From assembly GCA_018292915.2 (NCBI GenBank), contig JACVVK020000310.1:36001-100000 (forward strand): a DNA stretch of 64,000 bases, written 5' to 3'. The DNA comes from Batillaria attramentaria. Its lineage: Eukaryota > Mollusca > Gastropoda > Batillariidae. Below, piece after piece: positions 35,141 through 47,339 of the stretch (its first letter is position 1; each line of letters begins with the position of its first letter). Both the position numbers and the translations under genes were made by a program. The notes below the pieces were generated by a model. That model was not told where the DNA came from. It saw nothing but the letters and a program-made list of their open reading frames with translations, and did no database searches.

Positions 35141-38100
35141 GTGTGTGTGTGTGGGTGTGTGTGTGTGTGTGTGTGTGTCCAGAAAACTTTAACGTTGTCG
35201 TTTTCTCAGAAACTACAAAGAGCAGAGACACCAAACTTGGCATGCTGATAGACAACCACAAGACCTTTCAAAACATATCATTTTGAATGACCTTGACTCA
35301 AGGTCAAGGTCACTAACGCTGTCTGTTTGAAAAGTTTACATTGGCATTTTCACGGAATCTACAAAGACCAGAGGTTTGAAACTTTGCATGATGATAGACA
35401 TTGATAAGAACTTTACAGATAGACATGTATTCAATGGCCTTGTGTCAAGGTCAAGGCCATACAAGCTATTTTTGTGAAACCTTAACATTGGCATTTTCTC
35501 AGAAATAACAAACAGCAGAGGCGCCAAACTTGGCGTGCTGATAGACAGTGAAAAGACCTATGCACACAAACCATTTTAAATGACCTTGACCCAAGGTCAA
35601 GGTCATTAAAGCAGTCTGGAAATTTTTACATTTGCATTTTTTCAGAATCTAGAAGAACCAGAAGCATCAAACTTTGCGTGATGATAGATATTGGCAACAC
35701 CTTCACTGACATACCTGTGGTCAGTGACTTTTAGTCAAGGTCAAGGCCATGCAGGCTGTTTTTGGGAAACTTTAACCTTGGCATTTTCTCTGAAACAACA
35801 AACAGTTGAGGCACCAAACAAGGCATGATGATAGACCGCAATGAGACCTACCTTTTTGAATGACCTTGACTGAAGGTCAAGGTCATTAAAGCTGTCTGTT
35901 GTGAATTTTAACATAACCGTTTTCAGAGGAACTACAAATACCAGAGGCGTCAAACTTGGCATAATAATAGACATTGATGTGATCTCATTTTAATGACCTT
36001 GACCCAAGGTCAAGGCCATACAAACTGTTTGGGGGAAAATTGTAATATTGCCAGGAACTCGGAACGCCAGAGACACTTTACTTGCCATGATGATAGATAG
36101 TGATAAGAGCTTTACAAACATACACTTGTGAATGACCTTGACCCTTGTCACAAGGGAGCCATGGAGGCTTTTGCCTTTCTAGTTGTTTTTTCAGTTTGTA
36201 TGCCGCCTAGAGCATGTCATGTAAATATGTACGCACCCTCGGAGTCTCCTGTATCTTACTTACTTACTTAGGCCCTTGGCTCCACGTGGAGCATAGGCCA
36301 TCGACAACCCTTCGCCATCGCACTCTGTTCTGGGCTAGTCTTGCCACTCCAGTCCAGTTGGTCCCCTGCTTACATAGCTCTGCCTCAGTGTCCCGCCTCC
36401 AGCTGTTGCGAGGCCGGCCTCTCTTCCTTTTCCCCTGCGGGTTCCATGTCAGGGCTTGGCGTGTGGTGCTGGATGCTGGCTTCCTGAGGGTGTGTCCAAT
36501 CCAGCCCCACTTCCTCCGCAGGATCTGCTTGGCCACTGGTTCCTGCCCCGCTCGCTCCCACAGTTCTTCATTCCGGATCTTCTCTGGCCATCGGATGTTG
36601 AAGATAGTCTCCTGTATCAATCATTATTATTATGATAATCTGCGGTTTTGCCCTAACAGGGTCCAGGTGGGCCAGCAGCCTCTGGAAACACAGTAGCAAC
36701 ACAGCCCAGCCAGCAGAGGCAAGCCAGCATCCAACTGATCGCTCTCAATGTTGATGTGCTCAACCGCATGCGGCATCTCGGGGCACAGAAGGGTTTGGCG
36801 TCGGATACCCAGATAGTCAGCTTTCTTTTACAGCAGTGAGTGTTGGTTTGACAGTTGCATGAACTCTTTTCAGACTAAAGCCTGCTCTTAACTGGGCACA
36901 GCGCGCGAAACACACGTGCACATCACAGTCATTGCACTCGGTGTGTTTACTAACTACAAAACTGAACACAGCTGTGCTCAGTGACAAACCGATTGAAGAT
37001 GCACTGTCCACCATGTCTGCGCACCGAGTGACGTAGTACAGCCAATAAGAATCTGTTGCGGAAACCACAGTCACAGTTGTGGCTATTTGAAATCCAGGTT
37101 GCTGTGTTGACGCCACAGCAGCGGAAACCCCCCCAAATCACAACTGTGAACAGCGCTGTGGCGCTCCGCAGTGCCCCTGGAGTTAAGGGCTGGCTTAAAG
37201 ACTGCGTATCCTGACGTGCGTTTTACAGACCAAGGCGAGCTAGAATAGCGAGGCGAGCGAGACGAGCGGACTACGAAACGGTCACAGCTGACGTGCGTTT
37301 TACAGACCGAGGCGAGCTAGAATAGCGAGGCGAGCGAGACGAGCGGACTACGAAACGGTCACAGCTGACGTGCGTTTTACAGACCGAGGCGAGCTAGAAT
37401 AGCGAGGCGAGCGAGACGAGCGGACTACGAAACGGTCACAGCCGGAAGCTAGCTGTATCTACCCATTTCAAGATGGCGGAAGATTGTGTGCGACGCGCGT
37501 TGACATGTGTACCACACCGGTATCGACTCGATTACATTGTTGTTCAAAGCTTAATTCGCAAGAAAGTCAACAATACAGACAAAAAGTAAAAAGAATAACA
37601 CATATATTTCTGCAGACGCCTCCATCTTGATTCCTTCACCACAAAATTGAAAAAAACTGCCGGCCCCCGTAGTGTAGTGGTTAGCACTTCGGACTATGGA
37701 CCGGGAGACCCGGGTTCGAATCCCAGCCGAGGCAAGCGGGATTTTTCCTACCTAGGTCGGCTCCTACCCAGAGCGGGTGTGCTATGGGCCCAATGGGGAG
37801 GCTGTTGCCACACGCCGAGATTCACCCACTTCACGGGTGCGACTTTGGGGGTGCTTCCCTTGGTATGACACGTCTTATGATGTGGATGATTACACGGCCG
37901 GCACCGCAGGTGCCATAGTTCCCGGGCCTGGTGAATGCCGGGATATTTATGACAGGAAGCGTGGAATGCAGCCCTGTCCCGCAGTCCCAAACCACATGGA
38001 CCTCCATGGCATCATCTCACCATCATCCTCATCTCCATATTCATGCATAATTTAAAAAAAAAAAATTGCCCCAGCCTTCGAGCCCTCTGTGGATTCCACC

Positions 38101-41100
38101 CATGACCTGGGAGGAACACCACTGGAGCTGGCAAAAAGAGTTGGGGCAGCAAAAAAAAAAAAAAAACTGCCATCATCGAGTCGCACCATGCGTACAGCCG
38201 CCATCTTGTCTAGCAAATGTAGCACCTCCTGCGAGGGTCTAACTTTCCTCGGCTAGGGGCTAAGTCGCCTTGACCTATAAAACGCCTAGCTGCTCTCCCA
38301 CTACGTAGGGGCTTGTTTTCCTCGCTCTATAAAACGCGCCACTGTTCTACCATGCACAACATTTGAACACGAAGGACTGCATATGTGTGGTCTGCTTCGC
38401 AATCCATGTGACCAGTGCCTCACACATTCCAACACCTGGACCAGGTCTACGGTCCGTCATGTTCAAACGTTGTATAGGTGAGGACCGCATACTCAGTCCT
38501 TCGTCAGGACTTCAAATGCTCCACTTTTTTTTAACTTATCAATTCTTTCTACCTGAAATTAATGAAAATCAGGTAACTGTAGCCAACATTGTAACAGCTT
38601 TAACCTTTAAGGGGACACCAGATCCAATTGTGCTTAGAAAACTGTCACAGCCAAGTGATTGTGGTTAACCTGAAAATAAAACTACTTACAGCACATACTT
38701 AACATGATTTTCAGTGGGGGGGGGGGGGGGGGGGAATTCCTGGGCAGACCTTTTTCCAGTACTGACAGTTATGAAGGAGGACATCACAGGTTATGCCGAA
38801 CGTCCAATTTGTTGACTGTCCGTAGAATATCTTAGTGCAAAAGACAAATCTGATTGTTTAAAACGTCCCAAAGAACAGTTGAATGTATATATTAACAGCT
38901 ATGTTTACAGTTTTGCTGTGAGAAATGCAATTTGAATAATCAAATTTAGTGATTTTTCTACGTCACAATTTGATACGCCATTTTGGGCACTTTATTGTGT
39001 TTTTTCAACAGATATATATACACGGTTCAGTAGCTGTCTGCTTCATTTAGGCATTAACTGCCTTACTAACTCTAAGTCTAATGCTGTTTTCATAGGTAGG
39101 CAAGTCAAAGTTGAAATGTGCATAATCGTGGATATCATACACTGTATTGATTTTGAAAGACAGGACCGCGTACTGTATACTGCTTTTTGGAATGAATCAG
39201 GAGCAAATGATGGACTTTTTTTTTTTTCTTTTTTTTTTCTTTCTTTTAATGCTGTTGCCCAAAGGCTTGCACATTAATTTTGCACAAATGTGTACATTCC
39301 GTCCCGTACCCTCCGCTCATCTAATGACAAGCTACTCAAAATCCCTAAGATAAACCTGAAAACTTATGGTGAACGATGTTTCCGGTTCGCCACCCCTACA
39401 TCTGGAACTCTCTGCGTATGGGGCTGAGACAACAACCATCTTTATCAGCTTTTAGATCTGCACTGAAAACCGACTTATTTCAACAGGCCTTCGACTGATG
39501 TGTCTTTGTATTGTGTGATGTGTAATAGTATTGATCGACGTGTTGGTCTGTAAAGGGTGAATGTGTACGAGTCACTGTGTCTGAGAAGTGCGCCATATAA
39601 ATGAAATTTATTATTATTATTAAATGGGGAACTGTTTACTTACATATTTTTTTCTTCAAAATTTTGCTGATCTTTTTGATAATTTTTTAAAGAGTTTTGT
39701 CACTTTTCTAATTTTGTAAGTTAGATTTTTTTTTTTTTAAATGTTTCAGTTATGAGGATTCAGCCAGCGGTAAACCCCAGTGTGTGAAGTGTCGCGCAAC
39801 CCTGAATCTGGAAGTCTACTGCTCGGAGTGCAATATCCTCACAGAAGAAGATGCATACACTAGATACAGCGGACCTTCTGGGCCGGCAGCTTCAGACCAA
39901 ATGCCCCATGTCAGCGAAAACTTTAACAGTACGGTTCCTGAAAATTTGAGCTGTGGACACTCTGGATTAACATGTGCAGATGAAAACTCCATTGCCAGTG
40001 GAAGCATAAACTCAAATGTACCTCAAGAACTTTTTGAACCGGATGACAGCGAATCTGAATGCCTCACTTCTGGTGACGCGGACGATTTAGCAGTTAGGGA
40101 GAGAGAGGGGGATGGCAGCTCATGTATTGTCAGTGAGGTACACAGCGTAAAACGTTTGTCTGAAACCCCTACTCGTTGTGTGAAAGCAGAATTAGCAGCC
40201 AAACTCCGAGCGAAACAGGCCATCGCCGACCTTGGCTGCACCAGCAGCGATAACGCACAAAACAACACAGCTCAAAAGCAGACAAAGAAAAGAACCCTGA
40301 AGAACAAAAAAACGGCACCTGGCACAGGCACTGGCACTGGCACTGGCACAGGCATTGAAGTTTCACAGGCTTCTGTTTCAAAGACCCATACCATGCAGAC
40401 GCGAACAACCAAGCGGAAAAAGATTCGGGAGATAAAAGAAAGAGCAGCCTTGGTGCGGAAAAGCAGAGAAACTGAACTTGCTGCAGCTCCACAGATGAGC
40501 CAAAAAGAGAAGAATCGCATCTCGTACTTGAAGCGGCGCGGCAGGCCGTACACTTGCCGCGATTGTGACGAATCGTTTGTGTTCTGGGCAGACTTCTCGG
40601 AACATTTATTTGAAAAGCATGATGAGCGGGGTTCGCAGAAGTGCCTGCACTGTGAGGCCGTGCTCCTCGGTACGAAAGACATCAAGCTGCATGGTGATTT
40701 TCACTTGAAGGACAAGCCTAACAAATGTCCACTGTGTAGTGCCACATTTGCCACCACCACCGGTTTGAGGGACCACACGCTCTCGCACAAACCAGGTGGG
40801 TTCCTCTGCTCTGTCTGCGGGAAAGGCTTCAAACGTGATTCAAATCTGAAAGACCACATGCATGTTCACACTGGGGAGAAACAATTTCAGTGCCACTTTT
40901 GCCCCCATCGCACTGCCCTGCGAGCCGGATTCAAGGCACACTTACGTACACACACTGGAGAAAAGCCATTTAAGTGTCAGTACTGCCCGGCCGAGTTTGG
41001 TAAAAGAGATGTGTTGGTGTGTCATATCAGAACACACACCGGTGAACGACCCTACGTTTGCGAATACTGTCAAGCTAGATTCACGGTGCTAGCGGCTTTG

Positions 41101-41211
41101 ATCAGACACAGAAGGCGCAAGCACAAACCAGCCTGCACAGGTTCCGCAGGTATGTCAGCGGCTGAAGTCCGTCAGGTGGGAACAGTCCCGCCGCCTTGGC
41201 TCAGTGACTGA
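34569..41211 (+). CDS. Gene D: C2H2 zinc-finger protein, 7 fingers (3 coding exons)
   Basis: Model: 34569-34703, 36660-36835 and 39750-41211, giving 590 residues in phase throughout. Exon 1 (45 residues) has a Gln run and ends near DFHIHLS. Exon 2 carries the module NRMRHLGAQKGLASDTQIVS-FLLQ; the otherwise conserved Trp is Met82. Exon 3 opens H-YEDS with the knuckle C115-x2-C118...C128-x2-C131, an acidic linker, a (Gly-Thr)n dipeptide run and basic patches including KRRGRP (AT-hook-like core). Seven C2H2 fingers (about 373-568) follow. The C-terminus is PPPWLSD, lacking the GWCFP signature of C and E. Introns hold a TIR element with nuclear-receptor-like half-sites, a LINE end, 77 bp repeats and SINEs. 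It is a nuclear DNA-binding regulator by family; target unknown. Confidence 0.85.
35069..36167. mobile_element. TIR element with ~140 bp internal tandem repeats
   Basis: The ends are TGGCTCCCTTGTG (35069) and its inverse CACAAGGGAGCCA (to 36167). The inside holds seven ~133-147 bp units. Each carries a near-palindrome of the form TGACCTTGA...AAGGTCAAGG, starting near 35288, 35435, 35581, 35725, 35861, 35994 and 36133, plus recurring GGCATTTTCTC and CAAACTTGGC text. A (CTGT)n(GT)n array lies at 35107-35178. It occupies most of gene D intron 1 and encodes no protein. Confidence 0.75.
36246..36620 (-). mobile_element. Non-LTR retrotransposon RT C-terminus fragment
   Basis: The minus-strand frame encodes KIRNEELWERAGQEPVAKQI, then RRKWGWIGHTLRKP, then TWNPQGKRKRGRPRNSWRR. 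This C-terminal signature is widespread in marine invertebrate LINE-encoded reverse transcriptases. A (TAAG)n-like tail lies at its 3' end (36251-36270). It stops about 40 bp before the gene D exon-2 acceptor. Confidence 0.8.
37211..37441. repeat. Three tandem 77 bp units
   Basis: The period is exactly 77 bp (unit starts 37211, 37288 and 37365). Copies are nearly identical, each running from CTGACGTGCGTTTTACAGAC through GGCGAGCGAGACGAGCGG to ACGGTCACAG. They lie in gene D intron 2, at the left edge of a larger inverted structure. Confidence 0.9.
37660..38165 (+). mobile_element. tRNA-derived SINE family 4
   Basis: The tRNA-like head has A-box GTAGTGTAGTGGTTAGCAC and B-box GGGTTCGAATCCC. A ~300 bp body contains GCCGGCACCGCAGGTGCC. 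Two A-rich tracts occur (38054-38066 and 38150-38166). The tRNA resemblance is strong, but the long body and A tail make it a SINE rather than a tRNA gene. Confidence 0.75.
39300..39626 (+). mobile_element. LINE 3' end in gene D intron 2
   Basis: Broken frames encode KTYGERCFRFATPT and a PSLSAFRSALKTDLFQQ-like stretch, then a short 3' UTR and an (ATT)n tail (39608-39622). This is the C-terminus of a CR1/L2-like reverse transcriptase protein, with frame damage. Confidence 0.7.
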
Positions 41212-41367
41212 GATTTGCATTTGTACAATGTCCATCTGAAGACCTTTCTTATTTTGTCAAGCTTTTAGTAGTTAGCTGGCTTTTTACAGGAGTATTTTTT
41301 TAGTTCATTCATTATGTTACGCTGGGCTCTTTTCTTTCTGTTGACACTGTAGACTTGCGTTTTGATG

Positions 41368-41400
<33 letters not shown>

Positions 41401-41845
41401 ATGATTAGTTAGCACAGCAAGTCAGTTTTGTTTTCTAACCCACTTCTTAACCTTTGCCATACGTTGTGGGTAATTTTGTACCCAAACTTTTATTCAAACA
41501 TCCGTAGCTTGGTCAGTTTCAGTCTGGATCCTCAAACTTTGTCATCAAGGGTACTGGTGACATGCTTACCAAAACATGTTTGATTTTGATTGTAAACAAA
41601 CAAGTAAATAAACAATTAAAACTTTGTATAACTGTCCCTTTGCGTCATGGGTGTGAAACCAACGTTACTTCTAAAGTAGGCAAAAAACATTGATAATACA
41701 CTCCCCATACTCCGTGGGTGCAAAACTGCCCATACTTTGTCAGACAGATGCTTCACGTGAAACTCCATCGTTCACAGTTGCTCCCATACTTCCATTCAAA
41801 CATCCCTTTCCATTTGCATGAAACTTTGTCATAAAGGAAACAAAT

Positions 41846-41974
41846 AAAAGGGACAGAAACCACTTAACTTTCACAAAGGACGGCACGGGTCAACGTTTCG
41901 GCTTTCGCCGTCCTCGGGACACAAACACGTGCCGTCCTTTGTGAAGGTTAAGTGGTTTCTGTCCCTTTTATGTC
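41846..41974. repeat. Hairpin-forming inverted repeat
   Basis: The left arm begins AAAAGGGACAGAAACCACTT and runs to GGACGGCACG. The right arm is its near-perfect inverse ending GTGGTTTCTGTCCCTTTT. Arms are ~42 bp with a ~45 bp loop that is GC-rich. It could be a MITE or solo terminus pair. Confidence 0.8.
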
Positions 41975-42129
41975 GCTTTTATTTAACTTCGCAGTTATTA
42001 CCGTTTGCTTTTCTGTTTGTCATAAAGGATTTTGGGAAAGTGTTCCCCCCAAAAATCATGATTTTGAATGTAAGCAATTGCAAACAAACAATAAAAAATA
42101 TGACTGAAATACATGTAGTCTTTTGTTGT

Positions 42130-43110
42130 TGTTTTCCCTTCGCGTGTGAAGGATTTGGGCCTGATTGTTGATGCTGAGTTGCCCATGGTGCCTCACATCA
42201 ACAAAGTTACCCCAAACCTGCTTCCATTTCTTGCGCATGCTTAGGAAACTGCAGCCATTTCTGTCGGCATGGGCTGCCAATTCCATCGCCCTGGTGATGT
42301 GCAGAGTGGACTATTGCAACACCGCTCAGTGGGGGACACTAGCTGAACAGATCGGCCGCTTTCTGCGAATCCACAACTCAGCTGCTAGGATTGTCTCCTG
42401 CACCAAAGTCACTGATTAGAACACCCCTGTTACAGGGTCCATACAGGTCATGGAATCCTGGAAAAGTCATGGAATTTGGAAATAGCTTTTACAGGCCTGG
42501 AAATTCGTGAAATTATCTCAAGAGTCATGAAAAGTCATGGAATTTCGGAATTTTATGGAAGCCATTTTGAGCCCAACAGTGAAACGGTCAGCTTGGTGAT
42601 TACTCACTGGACTGATTGCCAAAAATACCAACAAACTGCCTTCCCATAAGGCTAATGACTAGTTCTGAACACTGGTCTTGCTGACTGCGATAACTTGGAT
42701 AAGCTCGTAACTTCTACCCTCGCGTGTGTCAGTGTGAAAGAGGGTGAGGAAGGTGTCATGGAAAACAGGAGAGTTGGCCTCAAAAAGTCATGGAAAAGTC
42801 ATGAATTTTTGAGACTGTGAACCTGTATGGACCCTGCTGTTATCTATAGGCACTTCACTGGCTTTCCGTGCAGCAGTGCATTGACCACAAAGTCCTCTCC
42901 TTGACATACTGCTGCATTCACAACACTGCCCCCATGTACCCGCAGAAACTGATACCTGTGTACCACAGTTTGCGGTCAGCATGTTTTACCTGTCTGCGGC
43001 TCCCTTTGACTGATAACACCAGTAAGATGAGGGTCCTTCGAAAATGCAGCGCCGAAACTGTAGCTCTCTTCCCGAGTCAGCGAAGAAGCAATTGAAGGCT
43101 CATCTCTTCA
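42130..43110 (+). mobile_element. LINE reverse-transcriptase C-terminal region, interrupted
   Basis: Frames encode VMCRVDYCNT, then IHNSAARIVSC, and, after an insertion at 42433-42836, VQQCIDHKVLSLTYCCIHNT and AVETVALFPSQR-like text. This matches the thumb and C-terminal region of CR1/L2-type LINEs. A second fragment of the same family is at 62155-62400. Confidence 0.7.
42433..42836. mobile_element. MITE inserted into a LINE (CAGGG termini)
   Basis: Inverted termini are CAGGGTCCATACAGGT and, read inward from 42836, CAGGGTCCATACAGGT. CTGTTA flanks both sides (42427-42432 and 42837-42842). The related LINE at 62155 lacks the insert, which shows the empty site. Internal AGTCATGGAAAAGTCATG repeats occur. 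The termini are hAT-like, but only 6 bp of duplication is perfect. Confidence 0.85.
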
Positions 43111-44157
43111 GTGTATCACCCATTGCTTTGGGATGTACAGTAGTCTGAACCTCTTGCCCCAACCCGTGCCCCCCACCCCACCCCCTTTTTAAAAAAAAAA
43201 AGAAACCTGTACACGTACTTACCTAACTTCCTGTCAAATTCACTTCAGCATCTTTTAAAGTGTAGTTTACATTTGCAACTGAAATCGTGCATGTTTGTGT
43301 GTTGAAACATTTCGAAGCACTCTGATTTAGGGAAGACAGATCTGATCCTGTGCCTTGTCACTATCGATTCGCACTGCCATTTTCGCAGGCTGCCAAGAGA
43401 GAGACAAAGGAAACGGAAATAACAATCCTTTATTGCCACAACGGCTATATCAACAGAGTCATTAGACAGAACAAAAAGAAAAACGTTACATGAACAAGTA
43501 TAAATTACATAAATATCCGAAAGCAAAAATAAACAGACCACTGCAAACACATCGTTTCATTCAAAGTGAAATGCATTTGACTCACAAATATTATGCACAT
43601 GTATATATATCAACTCAAATCCAAAGCCAGTATAAACCCTGTTGATTTCTTGCTCAATATCTCAAACGTTCAATTGTAGCTCCATGTTTGTTTTTGTTGT
43701 TGTTTTTACAGTTATGGTTAACACATAACCTGATATAAGCCATGTTTGTTTATTTCCATGAAAAAAGAAACGAGAGAAAAAGAAGAAGAAAGCGAAGTTA
43801 AAAATTTATGGACATTACAAGTCAAATAAACTTACAGATCTATACACGACCCAGAATATTCAGCAGCCTTGGTTGTCAAGACACAAACTGACAAAGCATC
43901 TACGCTTCACATTTGGCAATAAATGCATCCCATACAAATTGATGTTTTCATGGGACTGGGTAGTCTGCGTAACTGCATTCTGAGAATGCACAGATGAACA
44001 TGCCCTGTACATTCGCGCGCCGTTATGAAAAGGAGCTATGCCAAGACGTCTGACGACATCAAAATGAGACTTTTTTTTTACCCTGAATGCAAGTTGTTTT
44101 TCGATACGACACTACAGGATTTGTTCAACTGGCATCAAATAAATAATTACAAAATCA

Positions 44158-44646
<489 letters not shown>

Positions 44647-47339
44647 TCACAGAAAATCGAACCAATCAACATAGTTGTGTAATTTTCCCTTGTTTCCTTT
44701 TGACAACTGTGTGGGAGAAGTTTACAACGTATGCCTCCAACACCTCTTCTTAAAATGCTCAGTTTTCAAAATCCACGACATTATCGCAACACCAATGAAA
44801 TGTGATCATGAATTACATAACTCAAGTTCACACCCCCCCCCCCCCCCCCCCCCCCCACGACAGGTCAACTCTTTCCCAGCTGAGTCTGCTAACTTCTAGC
44901 ACCTTCTGCACGGTAAGTGTAATGTTAGAACATCTGCTATACATTATACTTTTATTTTTCATACAACAGCCGCATGCATGAACAGTTTTGGTGCATGCAC
45001 GTATGGGTGTGCCTGTGCATGGGAGTGTATTTCATATGTGTATACGTGCTTGTGTGTGAGGTGAGAGAAGTGTACACATACATGTATGTGCCTGCTTTAT
45101 TTTTTCCCTCTTTTTTCCACTGAAACCAATTTACCCAAATTGGCATAATAAAGACATTTGAAATTGAATAAAATTGAATCTAAACAGCTGCATGCGTCCA
45201 AGGATGCTAAAACTAAGACATGATGGATAACATCATAAGCATAAAGTATAAAATTTTGTTACGTGTTATTTCTTCTGATCTGTTAACCCTATTGTTGCAA
45301 TGGTCAGGATGTTTGACCAAATGCATTCAGACACATTTGTTCGCAAAACATCTGCTAGACAGCTACATGTGGCAAATGAAAGTTGGTGGGCAAAAGGGTG
45401 GGCACGGCATCATGGTGTCTACCACGGATTTTGAGCACCAATTTGTGGTCATTTCATTTTGCAAGAGCCCTGACGCACTTCTTGATAAGTGTAGTTCGGT
45501 TGTGCCCTTTCTGACGTCTGACTACTTCGACCTGATGTTCAAACATTGGCTGGTTCTGATACATTTGGGTCAGTGGCATACTCATGCTGAAGAGTGTAGG
45601 GGTCACAAGAATAACACAACACTCTGCCAAGGAGTGAGGGGCAGAGACTCTAGCTAGAAAAAAATCCTGAGGAGTTCTGAGGCTAAGACAGCCAGAAAAA
45701 GCCTGTTCCCTCAGCTTACTAATGTATGCAACGTGGCCCTAATGTAAAATGAGCACAGGGTGTCCCCACTGGAAAGTGACAACTCTGTTTGAATTCCGCC
45801 AATCGCTGAGCGAAGTCTGAATATCAAGTGCAGTGAGCTTCACGTTCACTTGAATATCTGTCCCTAATCATTCAGGTCAGGGGCAGCTACCAGAGTCAGA
45901 CTATCTAGAAAATACCCACAGTGGCCTCCCCTCCCACACTTCTAACACAAACGCCTCACAATCACAGACAAAAGCTGGGAGACAGGATGGCCACCGAGTT
46001 TCAACCTGTCATGCACGGTCAGACTTCTCACTCTGACTGCTGAAGCTGCTTCAAGAGCCCTCATTTACAATGGGGCTGGGACTATTATCACTATATTTTG
46101 ATCTACCATCTACCATCTACCATCTCTTCTGGTCAGATAGGACAGTATTAGTATTATGTATATGAACCATTTTGCTTAAATTAGTACTACATTGCATTTG
46201 CACCTATTCATACAACATGTGCACCCCACTCCCTCTTTTTGCTCTTTGGGGTGGGAGAATGGGGGTGGGTGGGAGGATCCTTGGTTTTGGGGCGGACTGT
46301 CCCCCATGCCCAACATTTAGCCACCCTCGAAACATGTATGTATGCAAATTGTTGACAGGCATATACTACGTATGCTCACTGCTGGAGGCTTATGAGGTGT
46401 ACCATATTCCATAAGCAACACAGAGAAATTTGGAAAAGACTGAGAGTGAAACCCAGGCCAGCATGCAGGAGTGCTGGGGTCCACAAGAGCAAACTGCACA
46501 AGCCAATCACGAACTTCGCACATGTTAAAAATTAAAATCATTTGATGGTCTCTCCTAGTCCTCGCACCCTAAAAGTAAACTATGAATGTGTAACACCTAA
46601 AGTGTGTTGTTGTTGTTGTTGTTGTTGTTTGTTTGTTTTTTCTTTTTAAAGCTGTGTTTAAGCTTCAGTCTTGAAGAAGAAAAAAATGCCTCAGAGTCAG
46701 ACTGAATATTTGTAACCCAACTGATTAAAAAAGACATGCTATTCCTTAAAACACACACACACAACACTCTATTATAAAGGAAGACAATTACCTCTGGGTT
46801 GCTTCTGTATGACCCAAGTTTTGCTCAACAAAATGAATTTCAGTCAGGACAGGTATTGAGAAAAACAAAACAAAAAGATTTCACTTTTCAGTCATCTTGA
46901 CTGAGGACATAGTGAGGTCAGTGAATATGATTTATTGTCAAGCAGTGAGTGGACATACACCAACTACAGCACACACACATAGAGTCTACCTGATGTGAGT
47001 CTTCAGACTGCCAGGCTGGGTGAAAGCGGCAGAACACTGTTTGCACTGATACGGTTTTTCACCAGTGTGCGTGAGCATGTGCCGTGCCAAGTTGCCAGAG
47101 CTGGGGAAAGCCATTTCACACTTGTCACATTTAAATGGTTTCTCTCCTGTGTGTTTTCTCATGTGAACCTGGAACAAAATAAATTTTTCTCAATTTTCTG
47201 ATAAAATATAAATTTATTCATAAATGAATAGTTCTTTTTTTTTCTAGAGACTAAATTGAGAATTTTTTCATGACTAAAAGTTTAATCTTGTTTCAAATTT
47301 CAAATCATCTTTTTTTTAAAAATGTTTTTGTTTTTGTTT

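Larger units (their letters stand above)
41212..44154. other. Convergent intergenic region between genes D and E
   Basis: Holds the 3' UTRs of D (plus) and E (minus). Features listed separately are a hairpin at 41846-41974, a LINE 3' region at 42130-43110 and a MITE inserted in it. A (GT)n array is at 41370-41398. No further gene is supported. Confidence 0.5.

Noticed and set aside
37675..37740. Possible tRNA gene (A and B boxes)
   Set aside because: Followed by a long SINE body and an A tail; it is the head of a SINE.
45220..45657. 145-codon plus-strand frame inside gene E
   Set aside because: Lies in an intron, antisense, with no domain or codon pattern.
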